Shown here in pieces: positions 41,328 to 53,763 of a DNA stretch of 64,000 nucleotides (positions are counted from its first letter, which is position 1; the number at the start of each line of letters is the position of its first letter). This DNA comes from Morganella sibonii. GTDB lineage: Bacteria > Pseudomonadota > Gammaproteobacteria > Enterobacterales > Enterobacteriaceae. Made by a program: the position numbers and the translations under genes. Under the pieces are notes generated by a model. It worked only from the letters and a program-made list of their open reading frames with translations, ran no database searches and was not told where the DNA came from. The DNA lies in assembly GCF_040560245.1 (NCBI RefSeq), contig NZ_JAKMWP010000005.1. One strand, given 5' to 3'.

Positions 41328-42200
41328 ATGATGAAATTTTTGGGATGGGAAAAATGCAGCTTCAGTGACTATGAAGCCTGTTGTGAGAAATTCGGTTATA
41401 ACGCGGAAACCTCACCGCACTATATTAAGTTTGCTATGGCGCAGGGCGCTGAGCCGGATTTTTACGCCTATACAAAAAAAGGTGTTATTGAAGGTGCGGT
41501 CTGCACAGATAATGGCTGGCTGGCAAATGACGATAAAAACCCGGAAAACAGTCTGAAGTGGATGTATTTTCCCCGTTATTCCATCCTGCTGCCTTTTAAT
41601 AAAAACGTTAAATGTTTTTTGCCGTTTAAAACAAAATCCCTGAGTACGGAATGCCGTCAGTTTTATAACAGCTCATTCTCATTGTTCTCCCGGCGTCATG
41701 TGGCCATTTCAAAAGATCTGTCTGCTTTTTCAGCTAAAACCAAAGCCACCCGGAAAAAAGAGATCCGTAAATTTATGGCAGATGGCGGGACATTTGAAAA
41801 TGTCAGCACGGCGGGGCCGGATTTTTTATTTGAAACTTACTTCCGGTTATATGCCGAACGGCGGGAGCATGAAGTGGAGAATGATCCGGTTATCCGCGCA
41901 CTTTTTCATCATTGCTATAATCATTTTTTCGGGGAAATTGCATTTTTTGACGGTAAAGCGGTGGGTATTCAGTTATTACTCTCCACGTCGTCAAAACAGG
42001 GAACATTTATTGATTTTCTTAATATTGGTTATGATATGGGCTTACGTAAATATTCCGTCGGCACTATGCTGATGTGGCGTAACCTCTGTCTGACAGCGGA
42101 ACTGCCTGCGCCGGTGACCTATTCTTACGGCATGATGTCGGGGGAATATAAAACCCGCTGGTGTGACCCTGTCAGTGTCGGTCGTTCAATTACATTCTGA
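41328..42200 (+). CDS. mig-14: Mig-14-family antimicrobial-peptide resistance protein
   Basis: This 290-residue protein has the Mig-14 layout: start MKFLGWEKCSFSDYEACCEKFG, central basic AISKDLSAFSAKTKATRKKEIRKF, and GIQLLLSTSSKQGTFIDFLNIGYD near the end. The second half has a GNAT/FemAB-like fold. In Salmonella, Mig-14 is an inner-membrane-associated virulence factor that protects against cathelicidins. The start is an ATGATG pair at 41328/41331 with a weak ribosome-binding site. Confidence 0.8.
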   Translation: MMKFLGWEKCSFSDYEACCEKFGYNAETSPHYIKFAMAQGAEPDFYAYTKKGVIEGAVCTDNGWLANDDKNPENSLKWMYFPRYSILLPFNKNVKCFLPFKTKSLSTECRQFYNSSFSLFSRRHVAISKDLSAFSAKTKATRKKEIRKFMADGGTFENVSTAGPDFLFETYFRLYAERREHEVENDPVIRALFHHCYNHFFGEIAFFDGKAVGIQLLLSTSSKQGTFIDFLNIGYDMGLRKYSVGTMLMWRNLCLTAELPAPVTYSYGMMSGEYKTRWCDPVSVGRSITF

Positions 42201-42235
42201 CGAACAATACCGACTCTCCGGGTATATCCGTCTTT

Positions 42236-42643
42236 TTATATAGAACTGCGGGAAAGGCGGATAAACCGGCCCTGTTTATCCCGGTGCAGAGAATAAAGGA
42301 CTTTTTTATTCTGTGCGGATAACCAGATCTCATTCTGTCCCTGATCCTGAGTTCGGTAGAGGTAATAGCCGGTATTATTCAGATAATCTTTCAGGGGCGT
42401 GTAATCCCCTGCATCATGAAAAACAATACTGCTCATTTCAGATATTGTTCCCTCTGTCGGGATATATTCAAACTGATAATTCTCTGAAATCCGCGGTGCT
42501 TTACGTATCCCGCTGTCGGTATACATATAATAGCGGTAAGTATCGGATTCATGATAAATGATGCGCCCCGTTTCATGAAAAAACAGAAATAAGCCAAAAA
42601 GAAAAACAGGAATACAAAGAAGCGGTAATCTGATTTTTTTCAT
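42236..42643 (-). CDS. Hypothetical single-span membrane protein
   Basis: This 135-residue protein has an N-terminal membrane segment (about residues 6-24, with FLFGLFLFF), then an extended, tyrosine-rich, probably periplasmic domain. I do not recognise the family. It is convergent to mig-14, and its AT-rich upstream region lacks a clear operator. Confidence 0.6.
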   Translation of the reverse strand: MKKIRLPLLCIPVFLFGLFLFFHETGRIIYHESDTYRYYMYTDSGIRKAPRISENYQFEYIPTEGTISEMSSIVFHDAGDYTPLKDYLNNTGYYLYRTQDQGQNEIWLSAQNKKVLYSLHRDKQGRFIRLSRSSI

Positions 42644-42830
42644 GTGCTGACCTTTAATACACTGCCTGTACTATTTTCAAATATCTGTACTCAGGAATAA
42701 AGTGTTTCAGGTCAAAATACTATCGTATTTATCTGATAATTATAATAATTAATGTTTTTATAGTGAGCCGGGACTTATAAAGACAGCAGATTATCCGCTA
42801 AAGATAATCTGCTGTGTTCAGACAGGAAAA

Positions 42831-43808
42831 TTACTGTTGCAGAGCCTGCGGATTGACGCAATTCTGACTGACATCACCTTTCAGGGCGCGCAGAATATTA
42901 TCGGCGGCACAGGCCGCCATGGCGTAGCGGGTTTCATGGGTGGCTGAGCCGATATGCGGCATCAGTACCACATTATCCAGTGACAGCAGCGGGGAATCCG
43001 GCGGCAGAGGTTCCTGTTCAAAAACATCCAGACCGGCGGCGAGAATGGTTTTCTCTTTCAGTGCCTGTGCCAGTGCGGCTTCGTCGATCACGGCACCGCG
43101 CCCGATATTAACCAGAATGGCGCTGCGTTTCATTTTCTCAAACTGTTCACGGCCGAATAAATGGCGGGTTTCCGCTGTCAGCGGCAGTGTGATGCAGACA
43201 AAATCGGATTCTGCCAGCAGGGCATCCGGGGAACGGTATTCGGCCTGATACGCTTTTTCCGTTTTTTCATGACGGGAGCGGGCGTTATAGAGTACTTTCA
43301 TGCCGAATCCGCAGTGCGCCCGGCGCGCCAGTGCATCACCGATGCGGCCCATCCCGGCGATCCCCATCGTTTTATGATGAACATCGCAGCCGTACCAGTC
43401 CGGCGTGATGCTTTCTGTCCACTCGCCGCGTTTCACCCGTTCAGAGCTGATAATCATTTTCCGTGCGGTCGCCAGTACCAATGCCATCGTGGCATCGGCA
43501 ACGGTTTCTGTCAGGACATCCGGCGTATGCATCAGTACCACATTCCGTGCACTGAGGGCTGATACATCAAAATTGTCATAGCCGACGGTGATGGTGGAGG
43601 CCACCCGTAGTTTGGGAGCCATCGCCAGAAAACGGGCATCAATTTTACCGCCGGAACCGAGGATAGCATCCGCTCCGGCCAGCAGCGGTTTCACTGACGG
43701 GTCAATGGCCGGATCAATTTCCGGCACACGGCGGACATCGCATTCAGCGGACAGGCGGGTGAGGATATCGTCAGGAATATCGCGGTAAACAAGTACGGAT
43801 GGTTTCAT
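42831..43808 (-). CDS. ghrB: Glyoxylate/hydroxypyruvate reductase B
   Basis: This 325-residue D-2-hydroxyacid dehydrogenase reduces glyoxylate and hydroxypyruvate with NAD(P)H. The Rossmann motif is GIAGMGRIGDALARRA. Catalytic Arg/Glu/His are in INIGRGAVIDEAAL, GLDVFEQEPLPPDSPLL and LMPHIGSATHETR. It is nearly collinear with E. coli GhrB. The start at 43808 is preferred over 43811 because of AGAGG spacing; a frame open to 44108 overlaps the divergent permease and is not used. The neighbouring YbbY-like permease is linked to glyoxylate and allantoin genes in E. coli. Confidence 0.93.
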   Translation of the reverse strand: MKPSVLVYRDIPDDILTRLSAECDVRRVPEIDPAIDPSVKPLLAGADAILGSGGKIDARFLAMAPKLRVASTITVGYDNFDVSALSARNVVLMHTPDVLTETVADATMALVLATARKMIISSERVKRGEWTESITPDWYGCDVHHKTMGIAGMGRIGDALARRAHCGFGMKVLYNARSRHEKTEKAYQAEYRSPDALLAESDFVCITLPLTAETRHLFGREQFEKMKRSAILVNIGRGAVIDEAALAQALKEKTILAAGLDVFEQEPLPPDSPLLSLDNVVLMPHIGSATHETRYAMAACAADNILRALKGDVSQNCVNPQALQQ

Positions 43809-43916
43809 CATGACCTCTCTGAGTGAAAAACTCACAAAATAATCTCTCTTTGATAGTATGATCATTATCACTATATTAACAATAAATCTGACACAGCATC
43901 CGAAAGGCGTTATCCC

Positions 43917-45221
43917 ATGATAAAAATGCAAAAAAGCCACTGGTTGTCCGGCTTTCAGTGGTATTTCTTTATTTTCTGCAATACGGTGCTGATCCCGCCG
44001 ACGCTGCAATCTGCGTTTCATCTCTCTGATGCCGTCACACTGACTATCACCCAATACAGTTTTATTGCCACCGCGCTCGGCAGTCTGGTACAGGTATTTA
44101 CCGGTCACCAGCGTGCCATTATGGAAGGGCCGACCGGCCTGTGGTGGGCGACCATTCTGGGGATCGCGGTGGCAGAGGCGTCTTTCGGTACTTCTGCGGG
44201 CGTCACAGGGGCTAACCTGGCTATCGGGATTGCCTGTGCCGGGCTTATCACACTGGTGATTGGCTTTACCGGTGCGGGGGCCCGTATCGCGCGGATCTTT
44301 AACCCGGCGGTGATGGCGGTGTTTATGTTTATGATAGGCGCGCAGCTGGTCTCCATTTTTCTGAAGGGGATGCTGGGACTGCCGTTTGGTATTATGCCGC
44401 CGGATGCCACGGTGAATTACCCGGTCTTTTTCCTGGCGCTGGCAACGCTGATCCTGGTGCTGGGCGTAATTGTGTATGCGCCGGTATCGGTAGCCAAATA
44501 TGCGCTGCTGATTGGCGTGTTGCTGGGCTGGGGCGCGTATGTGCTGCTGTTTTCACCGCCGGCGCGGGATGTGGCATCCGCGTCATGGGAATTTCTGCCG
44601 CTCGGCAGCACTGACGGGTTTGAATTCCGCTGGGGGGTGATTATCACCTGTATCCTGACCGGACTGCTGAATATCAGTAATACCTTTGGCGCGATCCGTT
44701 CGACAGATGTGTTTTACATGGATAAATTGCAGGAAAATAACGTCCTGTTCCGGCGCAGTTTTATTGTCACCGGCTCGGTGACGCTGCTGACCGCACCACT
44801 GGCGGTAGTGCCGTTTGCACCGTTTGTCTCTTCGGTGGGATTAATCACGCAGACCAATGACAGCAGCCGGACATCGCTGGTGGTCGGCAGTGTGCTGTTT
44901 CTGCTGATGGGGCTTATTCCGCCGGTCACGCTCTTTTTCAGCGGGTTGCCGCTCGCCATCGGTAGTGCCGTGATGCTGGCGACCTATCTGCCGCTGATGT
45001 TCTCCTCGCTGGCTTTTGTGGACAAAATTTCCCTGAATGCGCGCAATATTTACCGGCTGGCGATCCCGCTGTTTGTGGGTATTTTTCTGATCAATCCGCC
45101 AGCGGTGTTTATCAGCGACCTGCCGGTGCTGCTGCGTCCGATGCTGGGGAACGGTATGCTGGTGGCAATTTTACTGGCGGTATTATCAGAAAGTCTGGTG
45201 CGCTGGGATAAGGTAAAGTAA
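43917..45221 (+). CDS. ybbY: YbbY-type nucleobase permease (NCS2 family)
   Basis: This 434-residue protein has about 12-14 spans and the YbbY-like pattern LLSGFQWFFFIFCNTV-type start (here WLSGFQWYFFIFCNTVLIPPTLQ), GHQRAIMEGPTGLWWATILG, and NISNTFGAIRSTDVFY. In E. coli ybbY lies in the glyoxylate/allantoin gene group and is a putative purine or pyrimidine transporter. It is divergent from ghrB, which suggests joint use in glyoxylate-linked purine breakdown. Confidence 0.88.
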   Translation: MIKMQKSHWLSGFQWYFFIFCNTVLIPPTLQSAFHLSDAVTLTITQYSFIATALGSLVQVFTGHQRAIMEGPTGLWWATILGIAVAEASFGTSAGVTGANLAIGIACAGLITLVIGFTGAGARIARIFNPAVMAVFMFMIGAQLVSIFLKGMLGLPFGIMPPDATVNYPVFFLALATLILVLGVIVYAPVSVAKYALLIGVLLGWGAYVLLFSPPARDVASASWEFLPLGSTDGFEFRWGVIITCILTGLLNISNTFGAIRSTDVFYMDKLQENNVLFRRSFIVTGSVTLLTAPLAVVPFAPFVSSVGLITQTNDSSRTSLVVGSVLFLLMGLIPPVTLFFSGLPLAIGSAVMLATYLPLMFSSLAFVDKISLNARNIYRLAIPLFVGIFLINPPAVFISDLPVLLRPMLGNGMLVAILLAVLSESLVRWDKVK

Positions 45222-45315
45222 CGCTATTCTGCGGCATTTTTCCGGATGCGCGGGAAACTGTGATAAACTTTGTGTCTGTTCCGGCTCCGGAAAATGCACT
45301 GACAAAAGGATATTT

Positions 45316-45816
45316 ATGACGCACAAACTCTGGCTGGCAACCGCACTGCTTCCGATTTTGCTCAGCGGTTGTGCCGCGCCCCTGCCACCGGCGCAGACAC
45401 AGGAAAACTGCCCGGATTTCACCGGTATTTATCAGCTTCCGTTACAGGGGGAATCACAGAATATCGCCCTGACACTGCTGGATAAATCCACCAATCAGTA
45501 TGGTGTGGCAGTAAAAGATAAGAACGGCGTCGATCATTTCACCTCACGTCCGTATCAGGGCGATATGGTGCGGATGGATAAAAAAGAGATGAACGGCCAG
45601 CTGGCATGCAGTGTGATGATCGACCAGGTGGGGCTGATTAAGCAGGTTGAAAAGGGCGGCCCGATGCCGGGCTTCCCGGGGATTGCCCGTAACGACGATA
45701 TTAAAATGGCCACCGGTTATGCGTTGTTTATTTTCAGCCCTCAGGGGATTGATTTTATTAATCTGATCAAAACTTCCGACGTAGTACCGGCAGAGTTGCA
45801 GCCACCACGCTTCTGA
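45316..45816 (+). CDS. Hypothetical lipoprotein
   Basis: This 166-residue lipoprotein has the lipobox ILLSGC (Cys at about residue 19). The mature part has FTGIYQLPLQGESQNIALTLLD and a CSVMIDQVGLIKQ segment, and is probably beta-rich. I do not recognise the family. It is a single gene with AAAGGA before the start. Confidence 0.7.
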   Translation: MTHKLWLATALLPILLSGCAAPLPPAQTQENCPDFTGIYQLPLQGESQNIALTLLDKSTNQYGVAVKDKNGVDHFTSRPYQGDMVRMDKKEMNGQLACSVMIDQVGLIKQVEKGGPMPGFPGIARNDDIKMATGYALFIFSPQGIDFINLIKTSDVVPAELQPPRF

Positions 45817-45829
45817 GTGTACACGCGTC

Positions 45830-46014
45830 ATCCTTCCGTCCATAGCTGTGTTGGCTGCAACGGGTCTTGCAGCCCAGGGTTGATAACGAAAGAGGTGGAT
45901 TGTGACATCGGTGATTCCGGCGATAACCGGTAAAAATGAAAAGTCGCTGTGAATACGTCCCTGTAAGCTCAGGCTCACCATCCATGGCTCGCATGCTTTT
46001 CATTTCTTTACCGG
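45830..46014. repeat. Intergenic palindromic repeat region
   Basis: The 279 bases between the lipoprotein and ygjI have no gene but strong dyads. CCGGTAAAAATGAAAAG (45927-45943) is matched by its near-perfect inverse at 45996-46014 (one two-base bulge), with a 52-base loop. GGCTGCA / TGCAGCC (45853-45859, 45868-45874) is a further hairpin. The ACGCGTCAT...GCTGTG..TTGGCTGC start at 45829 resembles the start of the tandem repeat units at 60931, so it may be a degraded relative. Confidence 0.5.
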
Positions 46015-46054
46015 CCATCACCCTGTTACATAAAGTCAGAAATTCATAAATGCA

Positions 46055-46079
46055 AAAAGCCACCGTCAGGTGGCTTTTC
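46055..46079. terminator. Bidirectional terminator before ygjI end
   Basis: AAAAGCCACC / GGTGGCTTTT with loop GTCA carries A- and T-runs on both sides. It serves the ygjI end (minus) and any plus-strand readthrough from the lipoprotein gene. Confidence 0.88.
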
Positions 46080-46095
46080 TGTATCTTAAGAATAA

Positions 46096-47562
46096 TCAGA
46101 TATTTTCAACGGACTGTTCGCCGCGTTCCAGCGCGGTTTGCGCGGTAGGGGCATCGGCGATTTTCCGTTCTTCTGCTGTCAGGGTTTTCTCATAACGACT
46201 GTATTTCCACCAGGCGTAGCCCAGGAAAATCAGTATTCCGCTGACGTTATAAAACAGAATGGTGGCAATATTGGCACCGGTCGGGAACGTGGAGGCCAGG
46301 AAACCGACAGTGAAAATCACAATCAGCAGGGAAACTACAGCAATCCCTGTGGTGCGTGAGCCCATGCGGAAATCACGCGGGATATGATCCAGTTTGCGGC
46401 GCAGGTTCAGATACGCCAGCATGATAAACAGCGGCGGCAGCATTGAAGCAGCGGCGGTCATGTTGATGACGGTATTCATCAGATCCTGAACGGTATCGGA
46501 GCCGAGCGTCGGGATAAACATCAGCGGGATCACAATCAGGAACTGAATCCAGGCGGCACGTGCCGGAACACCGTGTTTGTTCAGTTCAACAGTTTTGGCA
46601 CCAAAGACACCTTTCGGTATCTCAGCAAAGAAGATTTTGACCGGCGCTGCCGTCCACATCAGCAGAGAGCCGAACATCGCCGTGAAAGAGACCACGCCGA
46701 CAAAGCGGTTCATCAGGATCTCCGGCAGACCGAAATAGGTAGATAACCCTTCAAAGACCTGCACAGAGCCGCCGGTAAATTTCAGTGCTTCACGCGGCAC
46801 AAACACGTTAATCACCACCGAAGAGACGGAATAAAGCAGACCGATGAATAATCCGGCGATAATAATCACTTTTACGAATGCCTTACTGCCGCCTTTGACG
46901 TCATTCACATACACGGCAACAGATTCCGCGCCCCCGGCTGCCATAAAGATCCACGCGGTGATCCCGAGGAATGCCCAGTTAAAGTCCGGCGTCATGGCTT
47001 CTACGGTGATCGGATCAGCAGGCTGTATCCCGCCCACTAGAGCAACACCGGCCAGCGCGATATAGGAGAAGGTCAGCAGCAGCATCATCGAAGACGTGAC
47101 AGAAGTCATCGGCCCCAGCAGTTTTGCCCCGTTGGTGGAAACGTAAGTGGAGAATGCAAACAGTATGGTACTGAGCAGCGCGGTGGTGACCGGCGTGAAG
47201 ATATATTCATAGCCGAGGAACGCGTAAGAGGCATAGGCGATAACGCGCGGCAGCAGTGAGGTGAAGAAAAACAGGTTCACAAACCAGTAGGTATACGCAG
47301 CGAGAAAAGCCCAGCGGCCGCCGAGAGCACTGCGCACCCAGGCATACACACCGGCTTCGGAGTTTTTATTCAGAGAAACGAACTCTGCGATAATCAGACA
47401 GAACGGAATAAAGTAGAAAATCGTGGCGATAAAGAACATCGGCGCAGAGGCCAGCCCGAGCTCGATATTATTATTAATAACATTATTAAAACTGTATACA
47501 GCGGCAAAAGTCATGGACAGCAGTCCGAACTTGCCGATGGTATTACGCGCGGATGTGGACAT
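46096..47562 (-). CDS. ygjI: APC-family amino acid permease YgjI
   Basis: This 488-residue inner-membrane permease has about 12 spans (NNVINNNIELGLASAPMFF at the start, AEFVSLNKNSEAGVYAWVRSALGG near residue 60). Its substrate is unknown. In E. coli, ygjI follows ebgC, as here, which supports the name. It is 104 bases after ebgC on the same strand, with a GC-rich hairpin (GCGGGG / CCCCGC at about 47624-47640) between them. Confidence 0.85.
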   Translation of the reverse strand: MSTSARNTIGKFGLLSMTFAAVYSFNNVINNNIELGLASAPMFFIATIFYFIPFCLIIAEFVSLNKNSEAGVYAWVRSALGGRWAFLAAYTYWFVNLFFFTSLLPRVIAYASYAFLGYEYIFTPVTTALLSTILFAFSTYVSTNGAKLLGPMTSVTSSMMLLLTFSYIALAGVALVGGIQPADPITVEAMTPDFNWAFLGITAWIFMAAGGAESVAVYVNDVKGGSKAFVKVIIIAGLFIGLLYSVSSVVINVFVPREALKFTGGSVQVFEGLSTYFGLPEILMNRFVGVVSFTAMFGSLLMWTAAPVKIFFAEIPKGVFGAKTVELNKHGVPARAAWIQFLIVIPLMFIPTLGSDTVQDLMNTVINMTAAASMLPPLFIMLAYLNLRRKLDHIPRDFRMGSRTTGIAVVSLLIVIFTVGFLASTFPTGANIATILFYNVSGILIFLGYAWWKYSRYEKTLTAEERKIADAPTAQTALERGEQSVENI

Positions 47563-47666
47563 AGCGTTCTCCGTGGATCTCGACGCGGGCGGGTACAGAG
47601 CCCTGTTTTGTCGGGTGAAGGCGGGGTGGTTCCCCGCACATTTATTTATTAACTATTTATAACGGG

Positions 47667-51211
<3,545 letters not shown>

Positions 51212-51242
51212 CTATCGGATGAGATCAATCATTAACGGGATA

Positions 51243-51263
51243 TTAGTAAAAGTTTTACTAAAA
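51243..51263. promoter_or_regulatory. Putative EbgR operator upstream of ebgA
   Basis: TTAGTAAAAGTTTTACTAA (51243-51261) is a perfect 19-base palindrome, 9-bp arms around G. Its right half TTTTACTAAAA (51253-51263) is exactly the palindrome found upstream of ebgR and of ygjH/galR. It lies 68 bases before the ebgA start, a good place for a LacI-family operator. EbgR binding is inferred. Confidence 0.65.
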
Positions 51264-51392
51264 ACTATAGGGTAAAACTAAGATATTTAACCTGATCACA
51301 TATTCAGCATATCAGCGGCACGATCTTGTGAGCTGAAGCGATAAATTGTGTAAAAGGTGGTCATTTTTTCAGAAGGAAAATTTTACTGAAAG

Positions 51393-51420
51393 AAAAACGG
51401 CAGCCCGGAAAGGCTGCCGT
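51393..51420 (-). terminator. Terminator after ebgR
   Basis: ACGGCAGCC / GGCTGCCGT (51397-51420) is followed on the minus strand by a T-run. It separates ebgR from ebgA, so they are probably separate transcripts. Confidence 0.88.
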
Positions 51421-51441
51421 CAGAATCTTACGGAAGGTGTG

Positions 51442-52431
51442 TTACTTCGTGGTGCCGCGCAGAATAAGGCGCGAGGCGGCAAAGACCTGAAGCGGTTCCT
51501 GCCGCTCGTCACGCAGACGTTCAAACAGCAAATTCACGCCCTGACTGCCCATCACCTCTGAGTGGATACGGACGGTCGACAGCGACGGAATGGTAAATTT
51601 GGCCGTCGGAATATCATTAACACTGATAAGGGCGATATCCTCCGGGATAGCGATATGCTGCTCATGCAGTGCCCGCAGCACCCCGATGGCAATGGAATCC
51701 GAGGCGACAAACAGGGCTTTCGGATAGCTCTCTTTTGCCAGCATCTGTTTCGCCAGTGCATAACCGGATGCGCTGGAGAAATCGCCGCGGTAGATATCAT
51801 CCCCGCGTACCACACTGCGCAGTGAGCCGTATTCCGTAAAAGCGACTTCACGGATATCTGCCGCCGCCGGGGAATCCTGCCCGCCGATAAAGCCTATCCG
51901 GTCATAACCCTGTGCGATAAAGAAATCAGTCACGGACTGCGCAATGTACGCGAGATCAATATCCACCGCGTCATAATCGCTCTGGCGATCACTGAAATCG
52001 ATAAAACAGACCGCAGAGCAGAGTGCCTGCACCTCTGTCAGTACCGCACGGGCACCGTGTCCGATCAGCAGCACACCATCCGGACGGGTAACAGTATCCG
52101 GCAGATTATTTTCATAGGCGTGCGTCAGTTCAATACCCAGCCGTTCACTCTGCAATTCAATGCCGTGGCGGATGGAAAGATAATAAGGATCATTAATTTC
52201 AGCGGCTTTCGGATAGCTGTAAACCGCGAGAAAGTGCAGACGCTGCGTCTGACGTTTGCCCGGAGAGTGACGGCGCTGCGCGGAAACGGTGTACTCCAGC
52301 TGCTCGGCGATTTCCAGAATACGCAGCTTGGTTTCTTCTTTCACACTGAGTGTCGGATCATCGTTCAGCACCCGGGACACGGTTGCGAGTGAGACACCGG
52401 CTTGCCGGGCGATATCTTTTAGCGTGGCCAT
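51442..52431 (-). CDS. ebgR: LacI-family repressor EbgR
   Basis: This 329-residue repressor has a LacI helix-turn-helix (ATLKDIARQAGVSLATVSRVLN). A periplasmic-binding-protein-like sugar domain follows. It closely matches E. coli EbgR, which represses ebgAC and responds to lactose or galactosides. It is divergent from galE; the 242-base intergenic region has a GalR-type operator and an 11-bp palindrome. Confidence 0.92.
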   Translation of the reverse strand: MATLKDIARQAGVSLATVSRVLNDDPTLSVKEETKLRILEIAEQLEYTVSAQRRHSPGKRQTQRLHFLAVYSYPKAAEINDPYYLSIRHGIELQSERLGIELTHAYENNLPDTVTRPDGVLLIGHGARAVLTEVQALCSAVCFIDFSDRQSDYDAVDIDLAYIAQSVTDFFIAQGYDRIGFIGGQDSPAAADIREVAFTEYGSLRSVVRGDDIYRGDFSSASGYALAKQMLAKESYPKALFVASDSIAIGVLRALHEQHIAIPEDIALISVNDIPTAKFTIPSLSTVRIHSEVMGSQGVNLLFERLRDERQEPLQVFAASRLILRGTTK

Positions 52432-52520
52432 TCTTTTGTTCTTTCTCCTCCGGCCGGAAACTGCGGCAGGGCAACAGGCTTAATTCAGGCAGTAACTCTT
52501 GGTTATAGTAGCACAGAACG

Positions 52521-52531
52521 TTTTAGTAAAA
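52521..52531. promoter_or_regulatory. TTTTAGTAAAA palindrome upstream of ebgR
   Basis: A perfect 11-base palindrome, inside the longer GTTTTAGTAAAAAC. It is 90 bases before ebgR and 143 before galE. The same 11-mer occurs at the ebgA and ygjH/galR promoters, which suggests autoregulation by EbgR. Confidence 0.55.
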
Positions 52532-52547
52532 ACCATTCAGCGCATTA

Positions 52548-52563
52548 GTGTAAACGTTTACAC
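52548..52563. promoter_or_regulatory. GalR/GalS operator
   Basis: GTGTAAACGTTTACAC is a perfect 16-bp palindrome and fits the GalR/GalS consensus. It is about 110 bases upstream of galE, with a TATACT -10 at 52627-52632. It should allow GalR control of galETKM and perhaps also of the divergent ebgR. Confidence 0.88.
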
Positions 52564-52673
52564 AAATACGATCGCTGTCACGGACTCAAATAGTATTCAT
52601 GGTTAGAATCTTCCCCGTCCTCACGTTATACTTTGGTTTTCTCTGAATACATTACAAAGCCTGAGAGGTATAT

Positions 52674-53690
52674 GTGGAAATTCTTGTCACCGGCGGTATG
52701 GGCTATATCGGCAGCCATACCTGCGTACAGCTGATGAATGCAGGCATGACACCGGTTATTGTGGATAATCTGTGTAACGCCAGCGCAAAAGTTCTGGCGC
52801 GGATCACTGCAATTACCGGAAAAGAACCTGTGTTTTATCAGGGGGATATCCGTGATGAAGCCTTTCTTGACAGCGTATTTGCCAAACACCGCATCGACGC
52901 GGTCATTCACTTCGCGGGCCTGAAAGCCGTGGGTGAATCCGTGGAAAAGCCGGTTGAGTATTATGACAATAATATTAACGGTACGCTGGTTCTGCTGCGC
53001 AGCATGAAGCGGGCGCAGGTAAAACGGATTATTTTCAGCTCTTCCGCGACGGTTTACGGCGATCCGGCCAGTGTGCCGATCACTGAGGAATCCGCGGTCG
53101 GCAACACCACAAACCCTTACGGCACCAGTAAATATATGGTTGAACGTATTCTGCGTGATGTGCTGATCGCAGATAATGACTGGTCGGTATCACTGCTGCG
53201 TTATTTCAACCCGGTCGGGGCGCATCCGACAGGCACGATGGGTGAAGATCCGAAAGGTATTCCGAATAACCTGACGCCGTATATTACTCAGGTTGCTATC
53301 GGCCGCCGCGAAAAAGTCAGTATTTATGGAAACGATTACCCTACGCCTGACGGTACCGGGGTGCGTGATTATATCCATGTGATGGATCTGGCGGATGGCC
53401 ATATCGCGGCACTGAAGACCGTGGCACAGTCGGCCGGGCTGCATATCTATAACCTGGGCACCGGTAAAGGCACCAGTGTGCTGGAAATGATCGCGGCGTT
53501 CAGTAAAGCGGCCGGTAAAGCGATCCCTTATGCCATGTGTGATCGCCGTCCGGGCGATATCGCTGAATGCTGGTCCAGCCCGGAAAAAGCCGCCCGTGAT
53601 ATGCAGTGGCGCGCTGTCCGCACTGTTGATGATATGGCGCAGGATTCCTGGCGCTGGCAGCAGAAGAACCCGGAAGGTTACGCAGACTGA
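52674..53690 (+). CDS. galE: UDP-glucose 4-epimerase GalE
   Basis: This 338-residue short-chain dehydrogenase-type epimerase of the Leloir pathway interconverts UDP-galactose and UDP-glucose. It has the NAD motif TGGMGYIGSHT and catalytic Tyr-Lys in NPYGTSKYMVE, with a Ser in FSSSATVYG. The start is GTG at 52674, with GAGAGG just before. It is the first gene of galETKM. Confidence 0.97.
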   Translation: MEILVTGGMGYIGSHTCVQLMNAGMTPVIVDNLCNASAKVLARITAITGKEPVFYQGDIRDEAFLDSVFAKHRIDAVIHFAGLKAVGESVEKPVEYYDNNINGTLVLLRSMKRAQVKRIIFSSSATVYGDPASVPITEESAVGNTTNPYGTSKYMVERILRDVLIADNDWSVSLLRYFNPVGAHPTGTMGEDPKGIPNNLTPYITQVAIGRREKVSIYGNDYPTPDGTGVRDYIHVMDLADGHIAALKTVAQSAGLHIYNLGTGKGTSVLEMIAAFSKAAGKAIPYAMCDRRPGDIAECWSSPEKAARDMQWRAVRTVDDMAQDSWRWQQKNPEGYAD

Positions 53691-53763
53691 CGAAGTAAGA
53701 AAACCGGTAACGCCTGAGGACAATCACCGCTAACCCGTTTCATCGTCAGAGAGAATTGCGTCT

